A model generated the notes under the pieces. It saw only the letters and a program-made list of their open reading frames with translations, was not told the DNA's origin and searched no databases. A stretch of 14,739 nucleotides of DNA, from NCBI GenBank assembly GCA_035252155.1, contig DATFDL010000273.1, positions 1 to 14,739 on the forward strand, written 5' to 3'. A program made the translations under genes and the position numbers. The stretch comes from JAICLL01 sp035252155. Lineage in GTDB: Bacteria; Planctomycetota; Planctomycetia; Pirellulales; JAICIG01. This document shows positions 1 to 6,522 of the stretch, piece after piece (the stretch's first letter is position 1; each line of letters opens with the position of its first letter).

Positions 1-213
1 CAATGCCAAAAACGCAATCATAGGGATCAAAAATAGCAGCAGTAGGACAAGAGCTGCACCGCGGCGGGCGCCGGGCCGCGCGCTTCTGCGGCCGGTGGCT
101 GGGGCAGAGCCTTGGCGATGCCCCGGTTGCGCCGATTCCCAGACGCGAAGACGCGGAGACGCGGAGACGCGGAGAAAACTTGAAAGAAGCTGATTATTGT
201 CGTTCATCATCAT
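1..213 (-). CDS. TadG-like Flp pilus assembly protein, N-terminal part (runs off left edge)
   Basis: Only the first 71 codons are in the window; the gene continues past base 1. Reading the minus strand from the first of three consecutive ATG codons (213), a basic, Arg/Pro-rich leader of about 52 residues ends in ARRG and is followed by the hydrophobic segment AALVLLLLFLIPMIAFLAL. That is the pattern of the TadG/TadE-like N-terminal domain: a positively charged leader, a Gly, then one membrane helix. Unlike the two genes upstream it has no Glu at +5 after the Gly, which fits TadG rather than a TadE-type pseudopilin. TadG-like proteins are anchored in the inner membrane and act in Flp/Tad pilus assembly. 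An in-frame TGA precedes the ATG cluster, so the start lies at 213, 210 or 207. No Shine-Dalgarno sequence is visible. Residues 14-25 of the leader are encoded by the 8-bp repeat at 142-173. The missing C-terminus is needed to confirm a von Willebrand-type domain. Confidence 0.72.
   Translation of the reverse strand, partial: MMMNDNNQLLSSFLRVSASPRLRVWESAQPGHRQGSAPATGRRSARPGARRGAALVLLLLFLIPMIAFLAL
142..173. repeat. 8-bp tandem repeat (GACGCGGA), 4 units
   Basis: Four back-to-back copies of GACGCGGA lie here; the first is GACGCGAA. Three units are 24 bp, so on the minus strand the array stays open and encodes an 8-residue periodic peptide (LRVSASPR) inside the leader of the TadG-like gene. The same repeat occurs at 736-767 in the leader of the neighbouring TadE-like gene. 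Confidence 0.9.
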
Positions 214-222
214 TCACCGCGT

Positions 223-257
223 CCTGAACCCTGAACCCTGAACCCTGAACCCTCCCC
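223..257 (-). repeat. 7-bp tandem repeat (CCTGAAC x4) forming a G-quadruplex motif on the minus strand
   Basis: Four perfect copies of CCTGAAC (223-250) run into CCTCCCC. On the minus strand, the coding strand of the tad genes, this gives a GGGG, four GGG runs and a final GG. The first loop is a single A and the others are TTCA, so it satisfies the usual G3+N1-7 G-quadruplex pattern. It fills most of the 48-nt gap between the stop of the TadE-like gene (262) and the start of the TadG-like gene (213). Confidence 0.85.
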
Positions 258-261
258 GCAC

Positions 262-798
262 TCAATTCCCCTCGCAAATCATCACCGCCTCAGCAGTGAC
301 GGGTATCGTGTTGGGCATCGACAAAAGCGAGGGGAGCATTACCGTATAGTTGCCTGTGATTTTGACGCAAATGAACTGTCCCGGCTGGGCGTTGTTCCAG
401 GCGCCCAGGTTGTTGCCTTTGCTATCGGAGAGATAGACCTGTGTCGCTTGGCCGCTCAATTGCTGCGCGCCGAGGAACGCGTTGATGGTGTTCGTAACAT
501 CCGAGGTGGCGTTGCCCGTCGTCACGCCGGCGATGGTCACCGGTTGGGTATGTGTAACGGCGTAGCGGCAACCTTCGCGCGCCGCGTTGGTGAAGACTTG
601 CAAGGCAAAGATATAGCGGCCGTACTCCATGATGCCGAACAAAAAAAGCAGCACGATCGGAAGCACCAAAGCAGTCTCGATGATGGCGGCGCCGCGGCGC
701 CGCGATGAGCGACGAACGACCTCCGACGCCGGGGAAACGCGGAGACGCGGAGACGCGGAGACGCGGAGCACGCTGAATTGTGGACTGGTGATAGACAT
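262..798 (-). CDS. TadE-like pseudopilin
   Basis: A 178-residue protein when started at the ATG at 798. The frame extends further upstream to 855, but that part only translates the heptamer array at 826-909, so 798 is preferred. A leader of 36 residues ends in SSRRRG and is followed by AAIIETALVLPIVLLFLFGIM. This is a class III (type IV prepilin-like) processing site with Glu at +5, then a membrane helix, then EYGRYIFALQVFTNAAREGCRYAV, the sequence typical of the TadE family. The rest is a periplasmic domain with a Cys (FICVK) near residue 141 and one near the C-terminus. TadE proteins are cleaved by a dedicated prepilin peptidase and help assemble Flp/Tad pili. The gene is the second of three co-directional tad genes, about 144 nt after the first. 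Leader residues 11-22 come from the 8-bp repeat at 736-767. No ATG, GTG or TTG lies between that repeat and the Gly, so the repeat must be translated. Confidence 0.85.
   Translation of the reverse strand: MSITSPQFSVLRVSASPRLRVSPASEVVRRSSRRRGAAIIETALVLPIVLLFLFGIMEYGRYIFALQVFTNAAREGCRYAVTHTQPVTIAGVTTGNATSDVTNTINAFLGAQQLSGQATQVYLSDSKGNNLGAWNNAQPGQFICVKITGNYTVMLPSLLSMPNTIPVTAEAVMICEGN
736..767. repeat. 8-bp tandem repeat (GACGCGGA), 4 units
   Basis: Second copy of the array seen at 142-173: one AACGCGGA followed by three perfect GACGCGGA units. It lies within the TadE-like coding sequence and is read in the same frame as the other copy, giving LRVSASPRLRVS in the leader peptide. Confidence 0.9.
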
Positions 799-825
799 TA
801 TCGCCCTAGGTCTGCCTTTCGTTAC

Positions 826-909
826 ACTCCGCACTCCGTACTCCGCACTCCGCACTCCGCACTCCGTATTCCGTATTTCGTATTCCGTATTCCGTATTCC
901 GTATTTCTT
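826..909. repeat. 7-bp tandem array, 12 units, consensus A(C/T)TCCG(C/T)
   Basis: Twelve heptamers follow each other without spacers. The first six are ACTCCGC or ACTCCGT; the next five are ATTCCGT with one ATTTCGT; the last is the degenerate ATTTCTT. The array sits between two tad genes, just upstream of the preferred start at 798. The block structure (GC-rich variant, then AT-rich variant) suggests expansion of two sub-types. Confidence 0.92.
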
Positions 910-913
910 CCCT

Positions 914-941
914 GATCTCCGACCTCTGACCTCTGATCCCT
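914..941. repeat. 7-bp tandem array, 4 units (GACCTCT-like)
   Basis: The units GATCTCC, GACCTCT, GACCTCT and GATCCCT follow one another directly, ending 2 nt before the stop codon of the first tad gene (943). This is a second, different heptamer family in the same gap as the array at 826-909. Confidence 0.75.
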
Positions 942-942
942 C

Positions 943-1452
943 TCAATACGGCAATTGGGTACTGACGTTCACCTGCGAATCGTTGAGCGAAACCCAGTTC
1001 ACCGAAACCGTCATCTGATTCATGCCGGTGATCGAGCTGACCACGCCCCAGCGCAAGCTGCTGTAGGCAGTTCCCGGCGGAATGAGGATCGACAGTTGAA
1101 ACTTGTCGAGCGGCTGGGCGTTGCAGGGATCGGTCCACGAGTTGCCGCTTTTGTTGATCACCGAGATTTGTGCGCCGCTCACGGCCGCGGTGGGCAGGCC
1201 GGCCGCGGTCAAATAGTCGCGCACGTTCTGCTGCACGACCGGCACGGTCACCGGCGCGTTGTTCAAGGTGCCCTCGGCGGCGATCCTCGCGCCTTCGCGG
1301 GCGGCGTTGACCAGGATCTGCTCCACCTGCACCATCCGCCCGACTTCCCACATACCGAGCATGAAGAGCAGCAGAATGGGCATGCAAAGCCCAGCCTCGA
1401 CCGCGGCGATGCCACGTCGTTGGTTGTTTCGCTGCGAGGTAGTTCGGAGCAT
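943..1452 (-). CDS. TadE-like pseudopilin
   Basis: A 169-residue protein with a short leader (MLRTTSQRNNQRRG), then IAAVEAGLCMPILLLFMLGMW. The Gly14 processing site and Glu19 at +5 match TadE/TadF class III prepilin signals. EVGRMVQVEQILVNAAREGARIA follows the helix, a conserved TadE pattern (NAAREGAR). The C-terminal 110 residues form the predicted extracytoplasmic domain, with one Cys near residue 115. The gene heads the three-gene minus-strand tad cluster. Its short leader, free of repeats, shows what the family's usual N-terminus looks like and makes the long repeat-bearing leaders downstream stand out. A 233-nt gap separates its start from the divergent gene at 1686. No clear Shine-Dalgarno is seen. 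Confidence 0.87.
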   Translation of the reverse strand: MLRTTSQRNNQRRGIAAVEAGLCMPILLLFMLGMWEVGRMVQVEQILVNAAREGARIAAEGTLNNAPVTVPVVQQNVRDYLTAAGLPTAAVSGAQISVINKSGNSWTDPCNAQPLDKFQLSILIPPGTAYSSLRWGVVSSITGMNQMTVSVNWVSLNDSQVNVSTQLPY

Positions 1453-1540
1453 GCTCTCGTCTGGCGCGCGGAATCGCTAATTCACCACTCTGCCGAAAAC
1501 TAGCTTGCAAACGCGCCAGCGTCAAAATCGGCCGCCGTAG

Positions 1541-1561
1541 GTCAGGCTTTTCCAGCCTGAC
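1541..1561. repeat. Perfect 8-bp inverted repeat (small hairpin)
   Basis: GTCAGGCT, a TTTCC loop, then AGCCTGAC. It lies in the divergent gap between the tad cluster and the DedA-like gene, so it is not placed to terminate either. It resembles the short dispersed palindromes elsewhere in this window. Confidence 0.75.
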
Positions 1562-1673
1562 GTGCACCGCCATCGGGGCCAAGACTCGCGCTTAGTTGCG
1601 AACCGATTGTAGGGATTGCGCCAACCCATTCGCCGGCCTATCGCCGCTGGAACCGATGCGATAAACTTCCGGC

Positions 1674-1678
1674 GGAGG
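1674..1678 (+). promoter_or_regulatory. Shine-Dalgarno sequence for the DedA-like gene
   Basis: GGAGG lies 7 nt before the ATG at 1686 and fixes that start. It is one of the few strong ribosome binding sites in the window. Confidence 0.75.
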
Positions 1679-1685
1679 GCCTTGA

Positions 1686-2336
1686 ATGTCGCAAGAAATG
1701 GTGGAAGAAACGCGAACGCACGGCGTGCCTGTGCCCCGGCGAGGTAACTGGCTGCGGCGGCTTTATCACTGGGTGCTCGGCTGGGCCGAGACGCCCTACG
1801 GCACGCCGGCGTTGGCTGTCTTGGCTTTCGCCGAGAGCTCGTTCTTTCCGATTCCGCCCGACGTGTTGCAAATCGCCCTGTCGGTTGGCCGGCCGCGGCG
1901 CGCATTTTATTACGCGGCGGTCAGCGCGGCCGCTTCAGTGCTGGGAGGGATCGCGGGCTGGTATATCGGCTTCGGACTATGGTGGAGCGTGAGCGAATTC
2001 TTTTTCACCTACGTGCCCGGATTCAGCCACGAAAACTTCGATCGTGTACGACAGCTCTATGCCGACAACGCCTTCTGGGCCATCTTTGCGGCGGCCTTTA
2101 CGCCAATTCCGTACAAGGTGTTCACCATTGGGGCGGGCGTGTTCAACGTGTCGCTGCAGACCCTGATCGCGGCGTCGGTCTTGGGCCGCTCGGGCCGCTT
2201 CTTTCTGGTGGCGACGGCCATTTTCTTGTTCGGCGCTCGCGCCAAGGCGGTCCTCGAACGGCACTTCGAGTGGATGACACTGTTGCTGTGTGCGCTGATC
2301 GCCGCCGGGTTTTTGGCAATTCGACTGCTGTTCTAG
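1686..2336 (+). CDS. YqaA/DedA-type (SNARE-associated/VTT domain) membrane protein
   Basis: A 216-residue polytopic protein. After a basic cytoplasmic start (1-35) comes TPYGTPALAVLAFAESSFFPIPPDVLQIALSVG (36-68), which carries the DedA-superfamily signature of a Glu (E50) followed by PxPPD (D59). Helices follow at about 73-105. A re-entrant-type motif, FTPIPYKVFTIGAGVF, is at 138-153, followed by the Arg-containing LGRSGRFFLVA (166-176) and a final helix at about 197-214. This order matches YqaA-like proteins (COG1238), a short branch of the DedA family. DedA members are linked to membrane homeostasis, proton-motive force and undecaprenyl-phosphate or lipid flipping; the substrate here is not known. 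The start at 1686 has a good ribosome binding site. The stop is 3 nt before the start of the ECF sigma factor, suggesting co-transcription. Confidence 0.85.
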   Translation: MSQEMVEETRTHGVPVPRRGNWLRRLYHWVLGWAETPYGTPALAVLAFAESSFFPIPPDVLQIALSVGRPRRAFYYAAVSAAASVLGGIAGWYIGFGLWWSVSEFFFTYVPGFSHENFDRVRQLYADNAFWAIFAAAFTPIPYKVFTIGAGVFNVSLQTLIAASVLGRSGRFFLVATAIFLFGARAKAVLERHFEWMTLLLCALIAAGFLAIRLLF

Positions 2337-2339
2337 GGC

Positions 2340-2918
2340 ATGACCAACCACGATCCGGGGCGCGACATCACGCGGGTTCTGGCCGCGGCAGCGTCGGGCG
2401 AGCCACGGGCCACTGAGCAACTGCTGCCGCTGGTCTATGAAGAATTGCGGCAAGTGGCGGCCAGGCAATTGGCCAACGAGCGACCAGGTCACACGCTCCA
2501 AGCCACCGCGCTGGTTCACGAAGCTTACTTGCGGTTGGTCGGCGGTGGGGGAACCTCCTGGGAGAATCGCCGGCACTTTTTCGCTGCCGCGGCCGAGGCG
2601 ATGCGGCGGATTCTGGTCGAACGGGCACGCCGCAAGCGCCGCCTCCGCCACGGCGGCGGCGGGCAACGAGTCGAAATCGAAGCCGATGAATTGCCCATCG
2701 AAGAGCCGCCGGTCGATCTGCTGGCCCTCGATGAGGCGCTCGAGCGTCTGGCCGCCGAAGATGCTTCCAAAGCCGAGCTCGTGAAATTGCGTTTTTTCGC
2801 CGGATTGAGCGAGCAGGAAGCCGCCGAGGTGTTGGGGATTTCCCGGGCGACCGCCGCCCGGCACTGGGCCTATGCCCGGGCGTGGCTCTTTGACCAGTTG
2901 CGCGACGATGTTGAGTAA
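2340..2918 (+). CDS. ECF-type RNA polymerase sigma factor (TIGR02999 / Sigma70_ECF family)
   Basis: A 192-residue sigma factor. The sigma2 region (about 25-100) contains LLPLVYEELRQVAARQLANE, HTLQATALVHEAYLRL and RRHFFAAAAEAMRRILVERAR, typical of the TIGR02999/PF07638 group found in planctomycetes, acidobacteria and myxobacteria. The sigma4 region (about 128-188) contains the helix-turn-helix LSEQEAAEVLGISRATAARHW. No anti-sigma factor gene is adjacent. Instead a membrane Ser/Thr kinase gene lies downstream on the same strand, the arrangement known for planctomycete ECF groups linked to Ser/Thr kinases. The gene follows the DedA-like gene by 3 nt with no separate ribosome binding site, so translational coupling is likely. 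The 279-nt gap to the kinase is mostly filled by a palindromic element. Target promoters cannot be deduced from this window. Confidence 0.92.
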   Translation: MTNHDPGRDITRVLAAAASGEPRATEQLLPLVYEELRQVAARQLANERPGHTLQATALVHEAYLRLVGGGGTSWENRRHFFAAAAEAMRRILVERARRKRRLRHGGGGQRVEIEADELPIEEPPVDLLALDEALERLAAEDASKAELVKLRFFAGLSEQEAAEVLGISRATAARHWAYARAWLFDQLRDDVE

Positions 2919-2963
2919 AATTGAGCGGGTGGTGAGGCGCGCCGGGCCGAAACGGCGCATAAG

Positions 2964-3162
2964 TCTGTAGGGAACCCCCTCCGTGGCGTTCCGACAGCGG
3001 CGGAAGCCGCCTCAGTAGCTCCGACACTCCGTGGCGGAGATTGAGCGGTCGCCTATGGCGACCGCGATCTCCGTCGCGGAATGCCGGAGCTACTTTGACG
3101 CGGAAAACGCCCGCGACGTCGGTTCGCCCCCCGCGGAACGCCACGGAGGGCGTCCCTACAGA
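2964..3162. repeat. 199-bp nested palindromic (MITE-like) element
   Basis: Outer arms at 2964-2993 and 3134-3162 are near-perfect inverted repeats. The terminal TCTGTAGGGA and the inner CCCTCCGTGGCGTTCCG match exactly, with a small difference between them. An inner pair at 3014-3053 and 3057-3094, starting AGTAGCTCCG and ending CGGAGCTACT, forms a second long stem with a 3-nt loop (TAT) flanked by GGTCGCC/GGCGACC. A small hairpin (GGCGG/CCGCC) sits between the left arms. No open reading frame of its own is convincing, so it would be a non-autonomous element or a structured RNA/DNA repeat. It occupies most of the gap between the ECF and kinase genes. No target-site duplication was identified with confidence. 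Confidence 0.8.
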
Positions 3163-3197
3163 GCCTGAGGCCCTTAACCTCCGAACTGCACCGAACC

Positions 3198-6100
3198 ATG
3201 CCCGACTCCGATAATCCCCAAGCTCCCTCGCCCAGCGGCACCGCCCCGACGCTCGATCCGCAATCGGTCGAGGGCATCTTCATCGAGGCGCTGGCTAAAG
3301 ACCGCGGCCAGCGGCGCAGCGACTTTCTTGACACGGCCTGCCAGGGCAACACCGAGTTGCGCAGCCGCGTCGAAGCGCTGTTGCGGGCCTATGACGACGC
3401 CGGCAGCTTTTTGCAGCAGCCGGCTGGCGATTGGCGAAACCCGCCGGTTACCGCGGCAGCCGGCGCGGCGGCGACGGATGAACATGGCATTCCACCGGGC
3501 CTGCTGCGACACAGCGACAATCCCGAATACATCGGCGTCATCGGCCCTTATCAAATTCGCGAGCTGATCGGTCGCGGCGGCATGGGCATCGTCCTAAGGG
3601 CGTTCGACGCCAAGCTGAGCCGTGTGGTGGCCATCAAGGTGCTCTCGCCCGAACTGGCGGCCCAGCATTCTGCCCGGCGGCGCTTCATGCGCGAGGCGCA
3701 GGCGGCGGCGGCCGTGACGCACCCACATGTGGTGACCATTCACGCGGTCGATGAAGACCAATGGCCGTATCTGGTCATGGAGTGTATCGAGGGCCAGTCG
3801 CTGCAAGACAAGATCGAGCGCGCGGGACCGCTCAAGCTCGCCGAGGTGCTGCGCATCGGCACCCAGATCGCCGAAGGTCTGGCGGCGGCCCACAAGCAAG
3901 GACTCATCCACCGCGATGTAAAACCCGCCAACATTTTGTTGGAAAACGGAGTCGAGCGGGTGAAGATCACCGATTTCGGGCTGGCCCGGGCGGCCGACGA
4001 CGTATCGATCACGCGCCCCGGCGAAATCTCGGGCACGCCGCAATACATGTCGCCCGAACAGGCGTCAGGCCAACGCATCGATCAGCGCAGCGACCTGTTC
4101 AGCCTGGGCTGCGTGCTGTATGCGATGTGCGCCGGCCGGCCGCCGTTCCGCGCCGACAGCATGGCCGCCATCGTCAAGAAAATCTGCGACGACACTCCAC
4201 AGCCGCTGCGCGATATTGATCCGCAGTTGCCCGAATGGCTGGCCGCAACGATCGACCGGCTGTTGGCCAAGGATCCGAATCAGCGGTTTCAAACCGCGGC
4301 GGAGGTCGCGCAGCTCTTGAGCGATGCGCTGGCACGGTTGCAAGCTGGGAAGCCGATCACAGCCGCAGGCAGTCCCTTTGCTGCGGCTCCGCCGTCGGGA
4401 ATGCCGCGGGAGTTTGCCGTCGCCCACGGCGGTACTGTGGCCGGCGGCAACGGCTTTCTGGTCTTTAATCCCCGCCTGCCGAGAATCGCGCAATGGATTT
4501 GCGCCTACAGCCTCGTGATTTCGCCGGTGCTCCTCGCACTGAGGCTCGCCAGTATCATTGCCTTCACGCTCGAGCAGGACAAATTCGTCATTGCCAGCGA
4601 AGTGCTCGACTTGCCGCTGAGCTTGCTGGTCGTCGTATTGCTTTTCGTGGGCGGTTTGAAGCTACGCGGCCTGCGCAGCGGCGCGGCTACCTGGTTAAAA
4701 GCGGGCTTCGCCGTGCAAACGGCATTGCTGCCTCTCTACCTGGCGGCGATGGCGGCCTGGATGGCGAACGACCCGAACGTTTCCGCCGCGCTCGACCAGC
4801 CCGGCAACGGGCGAGACTTTATCGGCCTTTCGCTGGTCTTTGTCTGTTACGGATTCGGCATCTTCGCGCTCGTCTGGCTCGTGCGAAATTCGCAAGCGCT
4901 GGCGTCGATCTGTAGCTTGCCGCACAACGCCGCGTCGGTCGATCGAGCGACGCTGGAACCGAGGCCGGCGCCGCCCGCCTGGTTGGTTGTAGTAGCGACA
5001 GGCTTGGCGGGGTTTTGGTTTGGTCGCCTGATGCCCTTGCGGGCCGGGGGAGTGAACAACCTGGAAGGTTGGTTCATCGGGGCGGCTGTGGTTGGCTTCG
5101 CGTTGCTGCTGTTTTGGGGCGCGCGCCTCCGCTCGGTCTCATCGACGCGCGGAGTGCTGATTATCGCGATTGCAGCTTGGGCATATTTCATCGGATGCGC
5201 CTTCGGCCGCGAGCAAATGATTCGCCCCGCTATGGGGTTCGATGCCGCAGACTGGCTGACGACGTTGGTGACTTTGCTAGTCGGCTATCTCCTTTGGCGC
5301 GAGCGAAGACAAATCTCGGCGCCGGTGCGCCCCGCGGCGGCTTCCGATCACCCGACCGCCGCCAGCCCGGCTGGCGGCGCACCCCGCGCAACTACTCACA
5401 TTCATCCTTGGCGGATCGCCGGGTGGCTGATCGTGGCCATGCTCTCGCTCATGCTGCTCGTGCCCGTGTTGCTCGTCATCGCCTATCTCGTGCCCGCGTA
5501 TCTGAAAGGGCATCAGGCGCAACAACACATGCACGAATGGCAGGCCAATGCGGCAACTTTGAGGCTCACCTGGGACGAAGACCTGCCGATCGTGGAAGTC
5601 CGGGTCGACGATGTCACCAACTGGAGATATGATAACACGCCTCTGGAGATTCCCCCCATTCAAAGGCCGCAGTCTCCGGGTAAGTGCACCATACTGGTTC
5701 TCTACAGGCACGGCGAGCGCCAACGCAGCCTGCGCGAAACCGTCGAGCTGGCTGCACGCGAAGACCGGACGCTCGATCTCTCGCCGCTGGTCGAGCGCGA
5801 TATTCAAGAGCGCGCGGCCAAGGTCGCCAAAAAGGCCGAAGCCGAACCATTGCCCAATAGCAACGATTCGACGATCGTGTGGGGCCGCACGCATCGTGAG
5901 GTACAACTTGGCTGGCGGATCGAACCGCGCAAGGACGTCTACACAATCGGCGATCAGTTCACGGTGACGCTGTTTCTGCGAAATACGGGAGCCGAACCCA
6001 TCAGCATGTCGATGCCGAGGCAAGAGATCTTGGAAAAACTCGGTCTTGGCATCGAGCATCACGACGCGGAAGGCTTGGAACTGCCGTGGCGATGGGGGCC

Positions 6101-6392
6101 TGCCCACAAGGGACCGGAGGCATTGACCGTGTCGGGCTATCTCGAGACAACTTTGGAACCAGGCGTTTCCTTCGAGTTGCCGTCGTTCACCGTCGCAATC
6201 GGCAGCTCCCGTGAGAAGGAAACAGACGCTGGTCAGATGCCCATGGTCGAGATCAACCCCGATCTGCGTGGCACAAAGCCGACTACAGCCCAGCGTCTGA
6301 CGTTCAAGCTGTCGCCGATCGGCATTGCTGGCCGCGACGAAGAACAGCTCGAAATCGAAGCGTTCGAGTTTCGCCTCGCTCCGACGCCGTAA
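3198..6392 (+). CDS. Large multi-pass membrane Ser/Thr protein kinase
   Basis: A 1064-residue protein. Residues 20-75 form the small helical domain that commonly precedes the kinase in planctomycete enzymes (FIEALAKDRGQRRSDFLDTA). The Hanks-type kinase domain spans about 117-375. It has the Gly loop IGRGGMGIV (124-132), Lys147 in VAIKVL, alpha-C Glu166, the catalytic HRDVKPAN (238-245, Asp240), DFG 259-261, the activation-segment GTPQYMSPE (279-287) and Asp299. All catalytic residues are present, so it should be active. Residues 430-770 hold about nine hydrophobic helices, far more than the usual single helix. The C-terminal 290 residues are probably extracytoplasmic: a helical charged stretch (840-885), then a beta-sandwich-like region with GDQFTVTLFLRNTGAEPI (918-935), similar in style to domains on other planctomycete sensor proteins. 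It follows the ECF gene on the same strand and is its likely partner. The start at 3198 is the first in-frame ATG and lacks a Shine-Dalgarno. Confidence 0.9.
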   Translation: MPDSDNPQAPSPSGTAPTLDPQSVEGIFIEALAKDRGQRRSDFLDTACQGNTELRSRVEALLRAYDDAGSFLQQPAGDWRNPPVTAAAGAAATDEHGIPPGLLRHSDNPEYIGVIGPYQIRELIGRGGMGIVLRAFDAKLSRVVAIKVLSPELAAQHSARRRFMREAQAAAAVTHPHVVTIHAVDEDQWPYLVMECIEGQSLQDKIERAGPLKLAEVLRIGTQIAEGLAAAHKQGLIHRDVKPANILLENGVERVKITDFGLARAADDVSITRPGEISGTPQYMSPEQASGQRIDQRSDLFSLGCVLYAMCAGRPPFRADSMAAIVKKICDDTPQPLRDIDPQLPEWLAATIDRLLAKDPNQRFQTAAEVAQLLSDALARLQAGKPITAAGSPFAAAPPSGMPREFAVAHGGTVAGGNGFLVFNPRLPRIAQWICAYSLVISPVLLALRLASIIAFTLEQDKFVIASEVLDLPLSLLVVVLLFVGGLKLRGLRSGAATWLKAGFAVQTALLPLYLAAMAAWMANDPNVSAALDQPGNGRDFIGLSLVFVCYGFGIFALVWLVRNSQALASICSLPHNAASVDRATLEPRPAPPAWLVVVATGLAGFWFGRLMPLRAGGVNNLEGWFIGAAVVGFALLLFWGARLRSVSSTRGVLIIAIAAWAYFIGCAFGREQMIRPAMGFDAADWLTTLVTLLVGYLLWRERRQISAPVRPAAASDHPTAASPAGGAPRATTHIHPWRIAGWLIVAMLSLMLLVPVLLVIAYLVPAYLKGHQAQQHMHEWQANAATLRLTWDEDLPIVEVRVDDVTNWRYDNTPLEIPPIQRPQSPGKCTILVLYRHGERQRSLRETVELAAREDRTLDLSPLVERDIQERAAKVAKKAEAEPLPNSNDSTIVWGRTHREVQLGWRIEPRKDVYTIGDQFTVTLFLRNTGAEPISMSMPRQEILEKLGLGIEHHDAEGLELPWRWGPAHKGPEALTVSGYLETTLEPGVSFELPSFTVAIGSSREKETDAGQMPMVEINPDLRGTKPTTAQRLTFKLSPIGIAGRDEEQLEIEAFEFRLAPTP

Positions 6393-6449
6393 TTGCGGCA
6401 GTGAATTCCGCCGGTCGTTGAAATTCCGTGTGGTTCCGAAAAGCGAGAC

Positions 6450-6477
6450 TTGACATCAGACATAATGTCTGTAGAGT
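6450..6477 (+). promoter_or_regulatory. Sigma70-like promoter with palindromic operator in the spacer
   Basis: A perfect -35 TTGACA (6450-6455) and a weak -10 TAGAGT (6472-6477) are separated by 16 nt. The spacer contains the palindrome CAGACATAATGTCTG (6457-6471; 7-bp arms around one A). The -10 ends 45 nt before the ATG at 6523. Almost the same arrangement precedes the paralogous gene that starts at 8553 on the other strand, which supports both as real. A repressor bound over the spacer would block RNA polymerase. Confidence 0.62.
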
Positions 6478-6522
6478 GATCCCATTGTCAAGCGCTGTCA
6501 CGATCGTTGCCACGGTGATGCG

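Noticed and set aside
826..941. Possible CRISPR array
   Set aside because: The units are 7 bp, directly adjacent and without spacers; no cas gene is present. These are simple tandem arrays.
629..1018. Plus-strand open frame across the heptamer arrays
   Set aside because: It is antisense to two TadE genes and mostly encodes periodic repeat peptides; no start signal.
806..1582. Long minus-strand open frame (258 codons) over the first tad genes
   Set aside because: It overlaps a clear TadE gene in another frame and its end is translated heptamer repeat; composition is Arg/Ala-rich shadow sequence.
1977..3144. Long minus-strand frames opposite the DedA and ECF genes
   Set aside because: They are antisense shadows of well-supported genes in GC-rich DNA and match no family.
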